Shown here piece after piece: positions 27,054 through 35,648 of a DNA stretch of 64,000 bases. The notes below the pieces were generated by a model, which was not told the origin of the DNA, did no database searches, and saw only the letters and a list, made by a program, of their open reading frames with translations. The DNA is from Chryseobacterium cucumeris. Lineage in GTDB: Bacteria > Bacteroidota > Bacteroidia > Flavobacteriales > Weeksellaceae. Position 1 is the stretch's first letter; the number at the start of each line of letters is the position of its first letter. Where the stretch lies: contig NZ_LUVZ01000023.1 of NCBI RefSeq assembly GCF_001593385.1, positions 1 through 64,000 on the forward strand, in the 5' to 3' direction. The translations under genes and the position numbers were made by a program.

Positions 27054-27061
27054 TAAATTTG
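27054..27061 (+). promoter_or_regulatory. -7 box TAAATTTG of panD, leaderless arrangement
   Basis: The box ends 4 nt before the ATG at 27066, so transcription would start at or next to the start codon. Confidence 0.55.
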
Positions 27062-27065
27062 CAGC

Positions 27066-27416
27066 ATGTTAATAGAAGTTTTCAAGTCTAAGATTCATAG
27101 GGTGAGAGTAACTGCCTCTGACCTTAATTACATAGGGAGTATAACGATCGATGAAGATCTTATAGAAGCTGCCGGTCTGGTAGTGGGAGAAAGAGTCTAT
27201 ATCGTTAATGTGAACAACGGAGAACGCTTTGATACTTACGTGATCAAAGGGAAAAGAAAATCAGGGGAAGTATGTCTGAATGGTCCTGCAGCAAGAAAAG
27301 TACAGAAAGATGATATTATCATCATTATTGCTTATGCTCAGATGACTCCGGAGGAAGCAAAAGATTTCCAGCCAAAGATCGTTTTCCCGGATGAAAAAAC
27401 AAATCTTCTTACGTAG
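27066..27416 (+). CDS. panD: Aspartate 1-decarboxylase
   Basis: A 116-aa proenzyme that makes beta-alanine for pantothenate and coenzyme A. The self-cleavage site is G24-S25 in [10 protein letters not shown]: the Ser becomes the pyruvoyl group. The catalytic Lys (K9 in FKSKIHR) and the [19 protein letters not shown] region are intact. The downstream membrane protein gene starts 3 bp after its stop, so the two form an operon. Confidence 0.95.
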
Positions 27417-27419
27417 TAC

Positions 27420-28448
27420 ATGGAGAAAACATCAAAAAGTCCGGTAAAATCAATACTTACAATAGTAATATCGCTTGCTTTTGCAGGCTTTTTTTTATGG
27501 CTTGCCTTAAGAGGGCTGGATTTTAAAGTCATTCAAAAATCACTGGCAAAAGCTAATTATATCTGGGTATTGTTTGCTTCTGTATTTGGTCTTCTGGCTT
27601 ACTGGTTCAGGGCAATCCGCTGGAATCTGATGCTGGAGCCGATGGGACACAGAATTTCCAATTCCAATGCGCTTTGGTCTATCTCATTTGGTTATCTGAT
27701 GAACCTTACGATTCCCAGAAGTGGCGAAGTAGCAAGGGCAACCGCTTTATATGGGGTGGAAAAAGTACCTGTAGATAAATCTTTTGGAACTATTATTCTG
27801 GAAAGAGTAGTAGACCTGATCTGTATGCTTGGTTTCTTAGGACTGACATTATTGTTCAAATATGATGCAATTCTGTCATTCTATAAAAACTCAGGAGTCA
27901 ATATCAATCCTACTAAAATAATATTCATCCTTTCCATTCTGGTAATAGGAACAGTCTTATTTTTTGTATTTAGAAAGAAACTGGCAGAAGTTCCGTTTTT
28001 AGGAAAAGTGGTTAGCTTTATTGACGGGATTTTTCAGGGGATAACTTCCATCTTTAAATTAAAAGAAAAAGGGAAATTCATTCTTTATACATTAGGAATC
28101 TGGATTTGCTATTATTTAGCAGCTTATCTGGTATGCTTTGCCCTTCCTGAAACTTCAGCATTTACCTTTGCAGATGGATTTTTCATTATTGTAGTGGGAA
28201 CACTGGGAATGATTATTCCTGCCAGCGGAGGAATCGGAGCGTATAACCTTGCCATGAAGTATGGTTTTATGGCTCTTTTCATTTCAGTAGGAAAAAGTGC
28301 AGATTTTGGAGGTGAAATGGGACTTACCTATTCCTTTATTTCTTTACCGTTGCAGATTGTGATTATGCTGGTGATGGGATTAATTTCCATTCCTATGCTG
28401 GCCAAAGCAAGAAATGCTGCTGTTTCAGATAAAGAATTTGAAAATTAA
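27420..28448 (+). CDS. YbhN/UPF0104-type membrane protein (lysylphosphatidylglycerol-synthase TM domain)
   Basis: A 342-aa integral membrane protein with about eight helices. Motifs: YWFRAIRWNLMLEP and SFGYLMNLTIPRSGEVARA, plus the IPASGGIGAYNLAMKYGF signature of the flippase-like MprF N-terminal family. There is no soluble aminoacyl-transferase domain, so it is not a complete MprF. It may move a lipid across the membrane; the substrate is unknown. It is co-transcribed with panD. Confidence 0.88.
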   Translation: MEKTSKSPVKSILTIVISLAFAGFFLWLALRGLDFKVIQKSLAKANYIWVLFASVFGLLAYWFRAIRWNLMLEPMGHRISNSNALWSISFGYLMNLTIPRSGEVARATALYGVEKVPVDKSFGTIILERVVDLICMLGFLGLTLLFKYDAILSFYKNSGVNINPTKIIFILSILVIGTVLFFVFRKKLAEVPFLGKVVSFIDGIFQGITSIFKLKEKGKFILYTLGIWICYYLAAYLVCFALPETSAFTFADGFFIIVVGTLGMIIPASGGIGAYNLAMKYGFMALFISVGKSADFGGEMGLTYSFISLPLQIVIMLVMGLISIPMLAKARNAAVSDKEFEN

Positions 28449-28471
28449 TTCAATACATTTTTTATATAATG

Positions 28472-28503
28472 CAAGGTTCAATTTTTTAATTGGACCTTTT
28501 TTT
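28472..28503 (+). terminator. Intrinsic terminator after the YbhN-like gene
   Basis: The 11-bp stem aaggttcaatt / aattggacctt (one G-U) followed by T7. It isolates the Ter operon from panD. Confidence 0.85.
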
Positions 28504-28564
28504 ATGAGCATTTTTGTGATTTAAAGAGTTTAAAATTAAGCGGTATGGAACATTTTTTCATCAA

Positions 28565-28572
28565 TAAATTTG
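28565..28572 (+). promoter_or_regulatory. Candidate -7 box TAAATTTG for the Ter operon
   Basis: TAnnTTTG match giving a leader of about 50 nt to the first TerD ATG (28630). No clear -33 element. Confidence 0.45.
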
Positions 28573-28629
28573 GTCAATTCGTAAATCACTTCTATCTTAA
28601 TGCAAAAAATAATCATAATATAAAACACT

Positions 28630-29205
28630 ATGGCAATTAATCTACAGAAAGGACAAAAGATCGAGATAGGATTGACGAAAATGACGATTGGATTAGGCTG
28701 GGATCCGAATGAAGGAACCGGCTACGATTTTGACCTGGATGCTTCTGCAATCATGATTGATTCTGACAGAAAATTAGTAAGCGAAGAATACTTCGTTTTT
28801 TACAATAACCTGAATTCTCCGGATGGAGCACTTACCCATACAGGAGATGATCCGAGTGGTAAAAACAGTGATGGTGACGATGATGAAGCGATCATTATAG
28901 ACCTTGATAAAGTAGATTCAAGAGTAGAAGAGATCCTTTTTGTGGTCACCATAGAAGATTTTGAAAGAAGAAGACAGAATTTCGGACAGGTAAGAAACTC
29001 CTATATCAGAGTAGTAGATAACCATTCCAACCAGGAAATTGCAAAATACGAACTGGATGAGGATTTCTCTATCGAAACAGGAGTAGAGTTCGGAAGACTG
29101 TACAAAAGAAACGGAAGCTGGAAATTTGAAGCTTCAGGGATAGGATACAGAGCAGATTTAGGCTTCTTCCTTGAAAAATACTACAAAGGGCAAATCATCA
29201 AATAA
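28630..29205 (+). CDS. terD: TerD family stress protein (first copy)
   Basis: A 191-aa cytosolic beta-sandwich protein of the TerD/TerE/CABP family. Residues 1-10 are MAINLQKGQK. The two Ca2+-binding loops are DFDLDASA (33-40) and TGDDPSGKNSDGDDDE (71-86). Further landmarks are FVVTIEDFERRRQNFGQVRN and the final GFFLEKY. TerD proteins bind calcium and are part of tellurite, phage and chemical stress loci; biochemical function is unknown. It starts a six-gene run in one direction: terD, terD, VWA, VWA, PP2C, kinase. The tight spacing supports one operon. Confidence 0.93.
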   Translation: MAINLQKGQKIEIGLTKMTIGLGWDPNEGTGYDFDLDASAIMIDSDRKLVSEEYFVFYNNLNSPDGALTHTGDDPSGKNSDGDDDEAIIIDLDKVDSRVEEILFVVTIEDFERRRQNFGQVRNSYIRVVDNHSNQEIAKYELDEDFSIETGVEFGRLYKRNGSWKFEASGIGYRADLGFFLEKYYKGQIIK

Positions 29206-29232
29206 ATCATCAAATACACAAAAACTATAACT

Positions 29233-29910
29233 ATGGCAATTAATTTACAGAAAGGACAAACGATAGATTTAAGAAAGAATGACCGCGGAGAAAGCGTTTA
29301 TGATCTTTCAAAAGTAACCATCGGTCTAGGATGGGATGTAAGAAAACAAAGCAGTGGATTCTTCGGTAAACTGTTCAGCAAGGAAGCAGAATATGATCTT
29401 GATGCTGTAGCCTTTCTTTTGGATGGCAACGGAAAAGTAGCTAATCTTGGAAGAACGGTGCAGACCAATGACGGAAGACAGATGGGGCTTTATCAGGGAG
29501 ATGTGGTTTTCTTCAATTCTATGCAGCACCCAAGCGGAAATGTATGGCTTACCGGAGATAACAGAACCGGAGCTGGAGATGGCGATGATGAGCAGATCAT
29601 TGTAAGACTGGATCAGCTGGATCAAAGCTACCAGAAAATTGTGTTCATTGTTACCATTTATCAGGGAAGAACCAATAACCAGCACTTCGGAATGATCGAA
29701 AATGCATTTATCCGTGCGGTAGATGCTTCAGGAAAAGAAATTACAAAATACAGCCTTTCCGGCGATTCAAGCATGAATGGTAAATGTGCAATGGTTTTTG
29801 CAGAAGCCTACCGTCACAATGGCGACTGGAAATTCCGCGCTGTAGGAGAGCCTCATAATACAGATAATTTTATCGATATTCTGAGACAGCAATACGCTTA
29901 TTCGAACTAG
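29233..29910 (+). CDS. terD: TerD family stress protein (second copy, with insertion)
   Basis: A 225-aa paralogue of the preceding gene and 27 bp from it. It shares MAINLQKGQ and the TerD core: YDLDAVAF (54-61) and GDNRTGAGDGDDE (108-120) for calcium. It differs by an insertion after GLGWDVRKQS (about residues 38-52, SGFFGKLFSKEAE) and by a longer loop before GDN. These are features of the TerD subgroup with GLGW...D linkers. The two TerD copies may form hetero-oligomers. Confidence 0.93.
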   Translation: MAINLQKGQTIDLRKNDRGESVYDLSKVTIGLGWDVRKQSSGFFGKLFSKEAEYDLDAVAFLLDGNGKVANLGRTVQTNDGRQMGLYQGDVVFFNSMQHPSGNVWLTGDNRTGAGDGDDEQIIVRLDQLDQSYQKIVFIVTIYQGRTNNQHFGMIENAFIRAVDASGKEITKYSLSGDSSMNGKCAMVFAEAYRHNGDWKFRAVGEPHNTDNFIDILRQQYAYSN

Positions 29911-29937
29911 ATTTTCAATTTTTTTCAACTCATATAA

Positions 29938-29975
29938 AAGCCGGCTTGGAAGTCTCCGACTCCCTCCGCCGGCTT
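29938..29975 (+). other. Intercistronic hairpin inside the Ter operon
   Basis: aagccggc and gccggctt pair across a 22-nt loop, 28 bp after the second terD. No T tract follows, so it is more likely an mRNA-processing or attenuating hairpin than a full terminator. It would separate high terD expression from lower expression of the signalling genes. Confidence 0.55.
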
Positions 29976-29996
29976 CAGAATTAATACTTGTCTATA

Positions 29997-30635
29997 ATGA
30001 GCAGGAGATTATTAGCTTATTTTTTATTGGATACTTCAGGGTCTATGAACGGAGAACCTATTCAGGCACTGAACAATGGTTTCAATGGTCTTATCAGTAT
30101 GCTTCGCGCGGATCCGCAGGCGATGGACAGCCTGCATTTAAGTGTCATTACCTTTGATAGAGAGGTTAAGAATATTATACCCTTAACAGATCTGGCAAGT
30201 TTTTATCCAATGGAGATTACTTGTCCGGATAGTGGCCCTACGCATACAGGAGCTGCTTTGGAAATGGTTTCTGAACTGGTTCAGAGAGAAATTGTAAAAG
30301 AATCGGCCGATGCAAAAGGAGACTGGCAGCCGTTACTGTTTATATTTACGGATGGAAAACCTTCGGATATTCAGAAGTACAGGCAGATGATCCCTGTGAT
30401 CAGAGGGATGGAATTTGGGGCTATCGTAGGATGTGCAGCAGGCCCGAAAGCAGATGAGCAGTTTTTGAAAGAACTGACCGATCATGTAGTAAAACTGGAT
30501 ACTACAGACGCGATTACTCTTTCTTCCTTTTTCAAATGGGTGAGCTCTTCCATTACACAGGGAGGACAATCTCAGAATACGGGAGAAAATATGACATTAC
30601 CTCCGCCACCATCGGAGCTTACTATTATTATTTAA
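29997..30635 (+). CDS. TerY-like von Willebrand factor A protein (short form)
   Basis: A 212-aa protein from the ATG at 29997; a TTG at 29988 would add three residues only. It is a complete vWA domain with a MIDAS metal site: D12-T-S14-G-S16 (LLDTSGSM), T84 (GPTHTG) and D119 (FTDGKPSD). No signal peptide, so it acts in the cytosol. The C-terminal tail after residue 180 is Gln/Gly/Pro-rich. It belongs to the TerY family of Ter loci and is 18 bp from the longer vWA paralogue. Confidence 0.88.
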   Translation: MSRRLLAYFLLDTSGSMNGEPIQALNNGFNGLISMLRADPQAMDSLHLSVITFDREVKNIIPLTDLASFYPMEITCPDSGPTHTGAALEMVSELVQREIVKESADAKGDWQPLLFIFTDGKPSDIQKYRQMIPVIRGMEFGAIVGCAAGPKADEQFLKELTDHVVKLDTTDAITLSSFFKWVSSSITQGGQSQNTGENMTLPPPPSELTIII

Positions 30636-30652
30636 AATATTGTCTTTACACC

Positions 30653-31696
30653 ATGAGAAGACTGCCTATTTATTTTTTAGTAGATATCTCCGAATCTATG
30701 GTAGGAGAGCCTATAGAGCAGGTACAGGAAGGTATCGCCAATATCATCAGGGAATTAAAAAAAGATCCGTATTCACTGGAAACGGTTTACATTTCTGTGA
30801 TAGGTTTTGCAGGAGAAGCGGAAGTGATTACTCCCATGCAGGATATTATCAGTTTTTATCCGCCAAAAATCCCAATCGGAAGTGGAACGTCGCTTTCCCA
30901 GGGATTAATCAAAGTAATGGATTGTATCGACAAGGATATTGTGAAAACAACGTATGAAAGAAAAGGCGACTGGAAACCTATCGTCTTCTTGTTTACAGAC
31001 GGAGTGCCTACTGATGATGCCACCAAAGCCATTGAAAGATGGAATACCAAATACAATGGAAAATCTAACACTATTGCCGTTTCTATTGGAGAAAATACCA
31101 ATTATAAACTTCTCGGTTCTCTGGCAGACCATGTTTTACTGTTCAATAATTCTGATGAAAATTCTTACAAAGAGTTTTTCAAATGGGTAACGGATTCTAT
31201 TAAAACAACTAGCCAGAGTGTCACAGAAGCAAAAAAAGAAGGAATTAATTTGTCTAAAATTGATTCCCTTATTCTGGAGAAAGTAGATCCTGAAATGGAA
31301 CAGAGATTTCCTGATAATAACTTTGTCGTACTGAATGGGAAATGCCAGGAAACTGAAAAGCTTTATCTGATGAAGTTTAAAAAAGCATTCGCAGAATCAA
31401 GCATACCGGGAATGGCTACAAGATATTACAGACTGGACGGAGCATATAAAATTGATGAAAGAGCCTACTACAGACTTTCTTCCAGTCAGAAAACGCATCT
31501 TAAAATCAATATCGAAGAACTGGACGGAGGAACTTCATGCCCTCACTGTGCCAATCCCATTGCGCTGGCTACCTGCTCATGTGGAGGAATTCATTGTCTG
31601 AGGGGAGAAGGATACAGTAAATGTCCGTGGTGTGGAACTTCGGATTATTATGGATTTTCCGGAGGAGGATTTGACATTAACAGAACGTTGGGCTAA
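30653..31696 (+). CDS. TerY-like von Willebrand A protein with C-terminal cysteine cluster
   Basis: A 347-aa protein. I choose the ATG at 30653; a longer frame opens at 30536 but lies inside the previous gene. vWA residues about 5-200 with MIDAS D11-I-S13-E-S15, T79 and D116 (FTDGVPTD). The C-terminal metal-binding domain carries C296, C299, C308, C310, C315, C324 and C327 (CPHC, CSC, CLRGEGYSKCPWC). This is the TerY-C zinc module that in known loci sits next to PP2C and kinase genes. The ATG of the phosphatase overlaps its stop codon (taatg), so translation is coupled. Confidence 0.9.
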   Translation: MRRLPIYFLVDISESMVGEPIEQVQEGIANIIRELKKDPYSLETVYISVIGFAGEAEVITPMQDIISFYPPKIPIGSGTSLSQGLIKVMDCIDKDIVKTTYERKGDWKPIVFLFTDGVPTDDATKAIERWNTKYNGKSNTIAVSIGENTNYKLLGSLADHVLLFNNSDENSYKEFFKWVTDSIKTTSQSVTEAKKEGINLSKIDSLILEKVDPEMEQRFPDNNFVVLNGKCQETEKLYLMKFKKAFAESSIPGMATRYYRLDGAYKIDERAYYRLSSSQKTHLKINIEELDGGTSCPHCANPIALATCSCGGIHCLRGEGYSKCPWCGTSDYYGFSGGGFDINRTLG

Positions 31697-32973
31697 TGAT
31701 GGGGAAATTTTTCAGGAAATCAGCTGATGAATCCAAACCAAAAAGTATGGAACAGGCTCTTATTTATAAAGAAAAGGAAGAATTCAAAGACGTTCATTGG
31801 GTATTGAAAAATGCCAGTGCCAAACAGTTCTATGAGTTCAGTCTCGAGATGGAAGAGTTTCCCAACATCAAGATTCAGAATATCGGAAACCTGGAAGAAA
31901 CAGGACTTAGTTTTGAAAATGATACTATTTCAGGAATTCCATTAAAGAATAATATGTACCATCTGGATGTTCGGTTTTATCACACTTATGATCAGAATCA
32001 AATTGAAATAAAAAAAATCCAACTGTTTGTCAACGCAGATCCTAAAGATTTGTGGAGAAATATTCCAAGCGATACCAATGCTGCTTTTTATAAATCGGAA
32101 GAAGACTCATACAAAGGTTCTTTTTCAGACAAAAAAATTGTTGTAGTCTCCAAAAGAGGACGTTCTCACGCTCATGAAGGTAAATTTCGTGAAGACGATT
32201 TTGCCGTAAATACGCTTCCCAACGGCTGGAATATTATTTCTGTTTCAGATGGAGCGGGCTCTGCCTCAGCTGCCAGAGAAGGTTCAAGGCTGGCAACTAC
32301 AACGATCAACCATTTTTTTAACTCACAGGAGATTTTAAACCAGATTGAAAATAACATCAATGTTTTATATATCAATCAGTTCCCTGATAAAGAACAATTG
32401 AAAGCCAAGAAGGATACCATCAATATCTTATCGGAAAGTGTCTTGCATGTTTATCACACATTAGAAAAAAAAGCGGCAGAAAATGCCCTTTCTGTGAATG
32501 ATCTGCACACTACACTTATTTTTACTTTGCTTAAGAAATTCAGTTTCGGATATGTGATTCTGAGCTTTGGAGTGGGTGACTGTCCGATCAATCTGATTAA
32601 TACAGACTTTTCTGAAGTAAAATTGTTAAACCAGATGGATGTGGGAGAGTTTGGTGGTGGCACTCGTTTTATCACCATGAAAGAAATTTTTAATGATAAA
32701 ATGGCTTCCCGTTTCCAAATTACCTGTGTAGAAGATTTTTCCTATCTCGTGCTGATGACAGATGGTATTTATGATCCTAAATTTACCACAGAAAATAAAC
32801 TGGAAGATGTAGAAAGCTGGAAAGCACTTTTTGAAGACCTTGCCGGAAATAATGATGACCGGACGAAAGCAGATTTTATTAACGATGAAAAAATTGATGA
32901 AGAGCTTTTAATCTGGAGCGATTTCTGGAGCAGAGGAAATCATGATGACCGTACATTGGCCATAATCTATTAA
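31696..32973 (+). CDS. PP2C-type protein phosphatase with N-terminal Ig-like domain
   Basis: A 425-aa cytosolic protein. Residues about 150-425 form a PP2C metal-dependent Ser/Thr phosphatase: RGRSHAHEGKFREDDF (D167/D168), SVSDGAGSAS (D185-G186), GVGDCPINLI, LMTDGIYDPKF and a terminal NHDDRTLAIIY (D417/D418). Residues about 30-115 (LSFENDTISGIPLKNNMY) resemble a putative Ig-like beta-sandwich (He_PIG type); this is my inference. The start could be either ATG of taATGATG. It should counteract the kinase gene 4 bp downstream. Confidence 0.88.
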   Translation: MMGKFFRKSADESKPKSMEQALIYKEKEEFKDVHWVLKNASAKQFYEFSLEMEEFPNIKIQNIGNLEETGLSFENDTISGIPLKNNMYHLDVRFYHTYDQNQIEIKKIQLFVNADPKDLWRNIPSDTNAAFYKSEEDSYKGSFSDKKIVVVSKRGRSHAHEGKFREDDFAVNTLPNGWNIISVSDGAGSASAAREGSRLATTTINHFFNSQEILNQIENNINVLYINQFPDKEQLKAKKDTINILSESVLHVYHTLEKKAAENALSVNDLHTTLIFTLLKKFSFGYVILSFGVGDCPINLINTDFSEVKLLNQMDVGEFGGGTRFITMKEIFNDKMASRFQITCVEDFSYLVLMTDGIYDPKFTTENKLEDVESWKALFEDLAGNNDDRTKADFINDEKIDEELLIWSDFWSRGNHDDRTLAIIY

Positions 32974-32977
32974 TACC

Positions 32978-34489
32978 ATGAAAAAAACTATTAAGGTTGT
33001 CTCTGTTCTGGATACGGCCAAATCCTATGAATACGTAGATGAAAACCCTATCCGGGGCGGAGTGAAAGATGTTTATTTTTCGCCTGATAAAGACTATGTA
33101 GTCGCTTTCTACCGAAATCCGCTGGATGAAGGACAGAAAGAAAGAATCATGAGGATTGTTTCTACCTATCTGCAAAGTATACAGAATGGAAATGCTTCAG
33201 ACTACTTTCTGAATGAAATATTCAGATGGCCTTATGATATTGTTGAAAGAAATAGACTAACGGGAATTGTAGTTCCTGTTTATCACGATAAATTTTATTT
33301 TGCCAAAGGCTATATTGGCTCAGATAATATCCAGGGACAGGATAAAGTGGGGAAGTGGTTTACCGCTCCCATGTTCAGGAATCAGCAGTATCCGTTGAGA
33401 CTTGATCAGTCAGAATTGGGAGATTGGCTGGGCTATTTCCAGATTGCTGTCAATATCAGCCGAGGAGTGAAAAAGCTGCATCAGATGGGACTGGCACACT
33501 CTGATTTGTCTTATAACAATATTCTGGTAGATCCCGTTACAAAATCTGCCTGTATTATCGATATTGACGGTCTTGTGGTTCCCAAACTCTTTCCACCGGA
33601 AGTCATAGGAACCGCCGATTTTATTGCACCCGAAGTTCTGAAAACCCAACATTTAAAACTTCAGGATCCGAATAGGCATTTACCCAATCAAAAAACAGAT
33701 CTGCATGCACTTGCCGTTCTGATTTATATGTATCTTTTGAGAAGACATCCGCTGCGTGGAGGAAAAATCTGGGATCTGGATTCCGAAAAGGACGAAATTT
33801 TATCCATGGGAGAAAAAGCCATGTTTATAGAACATCCGGAAAATAATTCCAACCATGTGAAGTCCGATCATCTCAGAAAGTGGGATGCATTCTGGGGAGA
33901 TCCTCAAAAGATTCCGTACACCGTTACAGGTCCATATATTTCAGAATTGTTCAGAAAAACATTCATTGACGGTTTGCATGATCCTATCAGACGTCCCACG
34001 GCCAATGAATGGGAAGCCGCATTATTGAAAACCGTAGATTTGATCCAGCCTTGCCAGAATTCCGGCTGTACAGAAAAATGGTATGTCTTTGATAATAGCA
34101 GCAATCCAAAATGTCCGTTCTGCGGAACACCTCATCAGGGAACATTACCCGTTTTAGACTTATATTTTAAATTTGATGATGAGGTATGGAAACCGGAAAA
34201 TCACAGGCTCATGGTTTATCATAATCAGTATCTTTTCAAATGGCATGTTTCCAGGAAAGTGATACGTAACGAAAATCTGACGATGCAGGATAAAATGCCG
34301 GTAGGATATTTTACGTTCCACCAGGGAAGATGGGTATTGGTCAACCAAAGCTTATCAGGAATGAAGGATGTCACAGAACAGAAAGAAATTCCACCAGGCT
34401 CTATGGTAGAACTCATTGATGGTAAAAAAATACTGCTTTCCTCAGAAGAAGGCGGAAGATTGATCTATGTAACGATGGCAAACCAGTAA
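32978..34489 (+). CDS. TerY-P triad protein kinase with zinc ribbon and C-terminal beta domain
   Basis: A 503-aa protein kinase-like enzyme. Catalytic loop H174-S-D176-LSYNN181; the DFG-equivalent D195 in IIDIDGLV; APE motif at 217-219 (FIAPEVL); and D241 (KTDLHALAV) from the F helix. The glycine loop is reduced (IRGGVKDVYFSP, near residue 26) with the Lys role unclear. After the lobe, C359, C364, C379 and C382 form a zinc ribbon. The last 110 residues look like an FHA-like beta sandwich (inferred). Adjacent to VWA and PP2C genes, this completes the predicted TerY-phosphorylation triad. Last gene of the operon. Confidence 0.86.
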   Translation: MKKTIKVVSVLDTAKSYEYVDENPIRGGVKDVYFSPDKDYVVAFYRNPLDEGQKERIMRIVSTYLQSIQNGNASDYFLNEIFRWPYDIVERNRLTGIVVPVYHDKFYFAKGYIGSDNIQGQDKVGKWFTAPMFRNQQYPLRLDQSELGDWLGYFQIAVNISRGVKKLHQMGLAHSDLSYNNILVDPVTKSACIIDIDGLVVPKLFPPEVIGTADFIAPEVLKTQHLKLQDPNRHLPNQKTDLHALAVLIYMYLLRRHPLRGGKIWDLDSEKDEILSMGEKAMFIEHPENNSNHVKSDHLRKWDAFWGDPQKIPYTVTGPYISELFRKTFIDGLHDPIRRPTANEWEAALLKTVDLIQPCQNSGCTEKWYVFDNSSNPKCPFCGTPHQGTLPVLDLYFKFDDEVWKPENHRLMVYHNQYLFKWHVSRKVIRNENLTMQDKMPVGYFTFHQGRWVLVNQSLSGMKDVTEQKEIPPGSMVELIDGKKILLSSEEGGRLIYVTMANQ

Positions 34490-34517
34490 AGACTAACGGA
34501 TAATCAAGGCTTGTTTC

Positions 34518-34560
34518 CGGAGTGTCATTCTGAATGGAATGAAATGTAATGAAGAATCTC
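34518..34560. repeat. Dispersed GTCATTCTGA-type repeat, first copy
   Basis: gtcattctgaatggaatg...aatgaagaatctc at 34518-34560. A near copy lies at 60997-61033, and the related gtcatcctgagcggagtcg at 60007-60025. It lies between the Ter operon and the acetyltransferase gene. From memory, such GTCAT(C/T)CTGA elements are common intergenic repeats in Flavobacteriia. Confidence 0.55.
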
Positions 34561-34667
34561 ACAGATGATTGTGGCCATTTGTGCTCATTTATTTGTGAGA
34601 TTTGTGTTTAAATCATTTAAATCAAAGGAAACATTCAACGGCTATAGCAAAACTTTAAAAAAAACAT

Positions 34668-35114
34668 TTACTGTCTTTCCGTTTCCATAAAATAAGAATA
34701 CTGATCCTCGTCCACAATTCTAAATCCAAGACTTTGATAAAGATACTGTGCTTTATTGGTTTTTAAAACACTTAATGAAACCGTTTTTCCAGCTAATGAA
34801 GCTTCTTCTAAAATATCTGACAAGATCTTTTTTCCAAGTCCTTTGCCCTGTTGGCTTGGATCAATCTGAAGCTGTAAAACCTCGATATTGGTAAACGTTC
34901 TGTCTACTTTTAATAGTCCAATGGGCTGATCATGTAAAAAAATAATATTAGCTTTTTCAAACTGATACAAAACTCTTTGCAGGGTTGTTTCTCTGTCAGT
35001 AGAAAGTCCTGAAGTTTCATAGTGCGGATTCATGGTTTTCATTCTGAGATTGAGAAGAAAATCAATGTCAGTTTCATCAGCTTGTTTATAATGCAGGTCA
35101 GGATTCATAGTCAA
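34668..35114 (-). CDS. GNAT family N-acetyltransferase
   Basis: A 148-aa single GNAT domain. Acetyl-CoA binding motif A is IDPSQQGKGLGKKILSD (residues about 81-97), followed by AQYLYQSLGFRIVDED. Substrate unknown. Second gene after the 3'-5' exonuclease, 12 bp downstream, so probably co-transcribed with it. Confidence 0.88.
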   Translation of the reverse strand: MTMNPDLHYKQADETDIDFLLNLRMKTMNPHYETSGLSTDRETTLQRVLYQFEKANIIFLHDQPIGLLKVDRTFTNIEVLQLQIDPSQQGKGLGKKILSDILEEASLAGKTVSLSVLKTNKAQYLYQSLGFRIVDEDQYSYFMETERQ

Positions 35115-35126
35115 AAATTAGAGTTC

Positions 35127-35648
35127 TTACTTTAATGCAATTTTTAGTCCCATTTCTTCTTTCATGTACAGCAAAACTTCGGCATTTCCTCTGGCGTCGT
35201 CTACCGGATTGTGCGTGTGTTCCGTTTTGCGAAGATGTTTCCATTGGGCAAAAGTATCTTTTTCCAGCCCGCAGTACAGATCAGAAAGTCTTCTGGAAGA
35301 AAAGCCAAAAGGATTTCTTCCGATAAAATGATGAAAATACCAGCAGATAAACATCCAGTCGAAACCATTATTGTCACTTATGAAAATAGGTCTGCCTTTG
35401 GAATGAGTGGTAATCCAGTCTTCAAAGGCCAGCATTACTTTCTCAGGATCATCAAAATTCATTGTTTCTTCCCTGCTGAATCCGGAAACTGCTAAAGCAT
35501 CTGGGTTGAACTTCTCAGAAACAGGCTTTAATTTTCCATAAAAAGTAGTGTCCAGTTCTTCATTTACGAGTACCGCTCCGAAACAGACCATTGAAAAATC
35601 TCCGGGAATCGGACCGTCCGACTCTATGTCAACCATAATGTAGCTCAT
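35127..35648 (-). CDS. 3'-5' exonuclease / exoribonuclease (DEDDh), single domain
   Basis: A 173-aa protein. D7 and E9 in MVDIESDGPIPG, D96 in SDNNGFDWMF, and H145 with D150 in HTHNPVDDARGNAE fit the DEDDh order. The SDG insert after the first motif and small size recall the Rv2179c-like exoribonucleases found in many bacteria rather than the PolIII epsilon type at 11112. RNA-directed activity is therefore an inference. Start at 35648 has ATG at the first conserved strand, so no extension is likely. Confidence 0.82.
   Translation of the reverse strand: MSYIMVDIESDGPIPGDFSMVCFGAVLVNEELDTTFYGKLKPVSEKFNPDALAVSGFSREETMNFDDPEKVMLAFEDWITTHSKGRPIFISDNNGFDWMFICWYFHHFIGRNPFGFSSRRLSDLYCGLEKDTFAQWKHLRKTEHTHNPVDDARGNAEVLLYMKEEMGLKIALK

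Larger units (their letters stand above)
26667..27065. other. 399-bp AT-rich intergenic region between divergent HU and panD genes
   Basis: No coding potential seen. It contains the HU promoter at its left end and the panD -7 box at its right end. Between them lies AT-rich sequence with T/A runs but no hairpin or repeat that I could identify. Confidence 0.5.

Noticed and set aside
28630..29910. Calling the Ter locus a tellurite resistance operon
   Set aside because: TerD proteins appear in many stress loci; TerC and TerB, which tellurite resistance usually needs, are not here.
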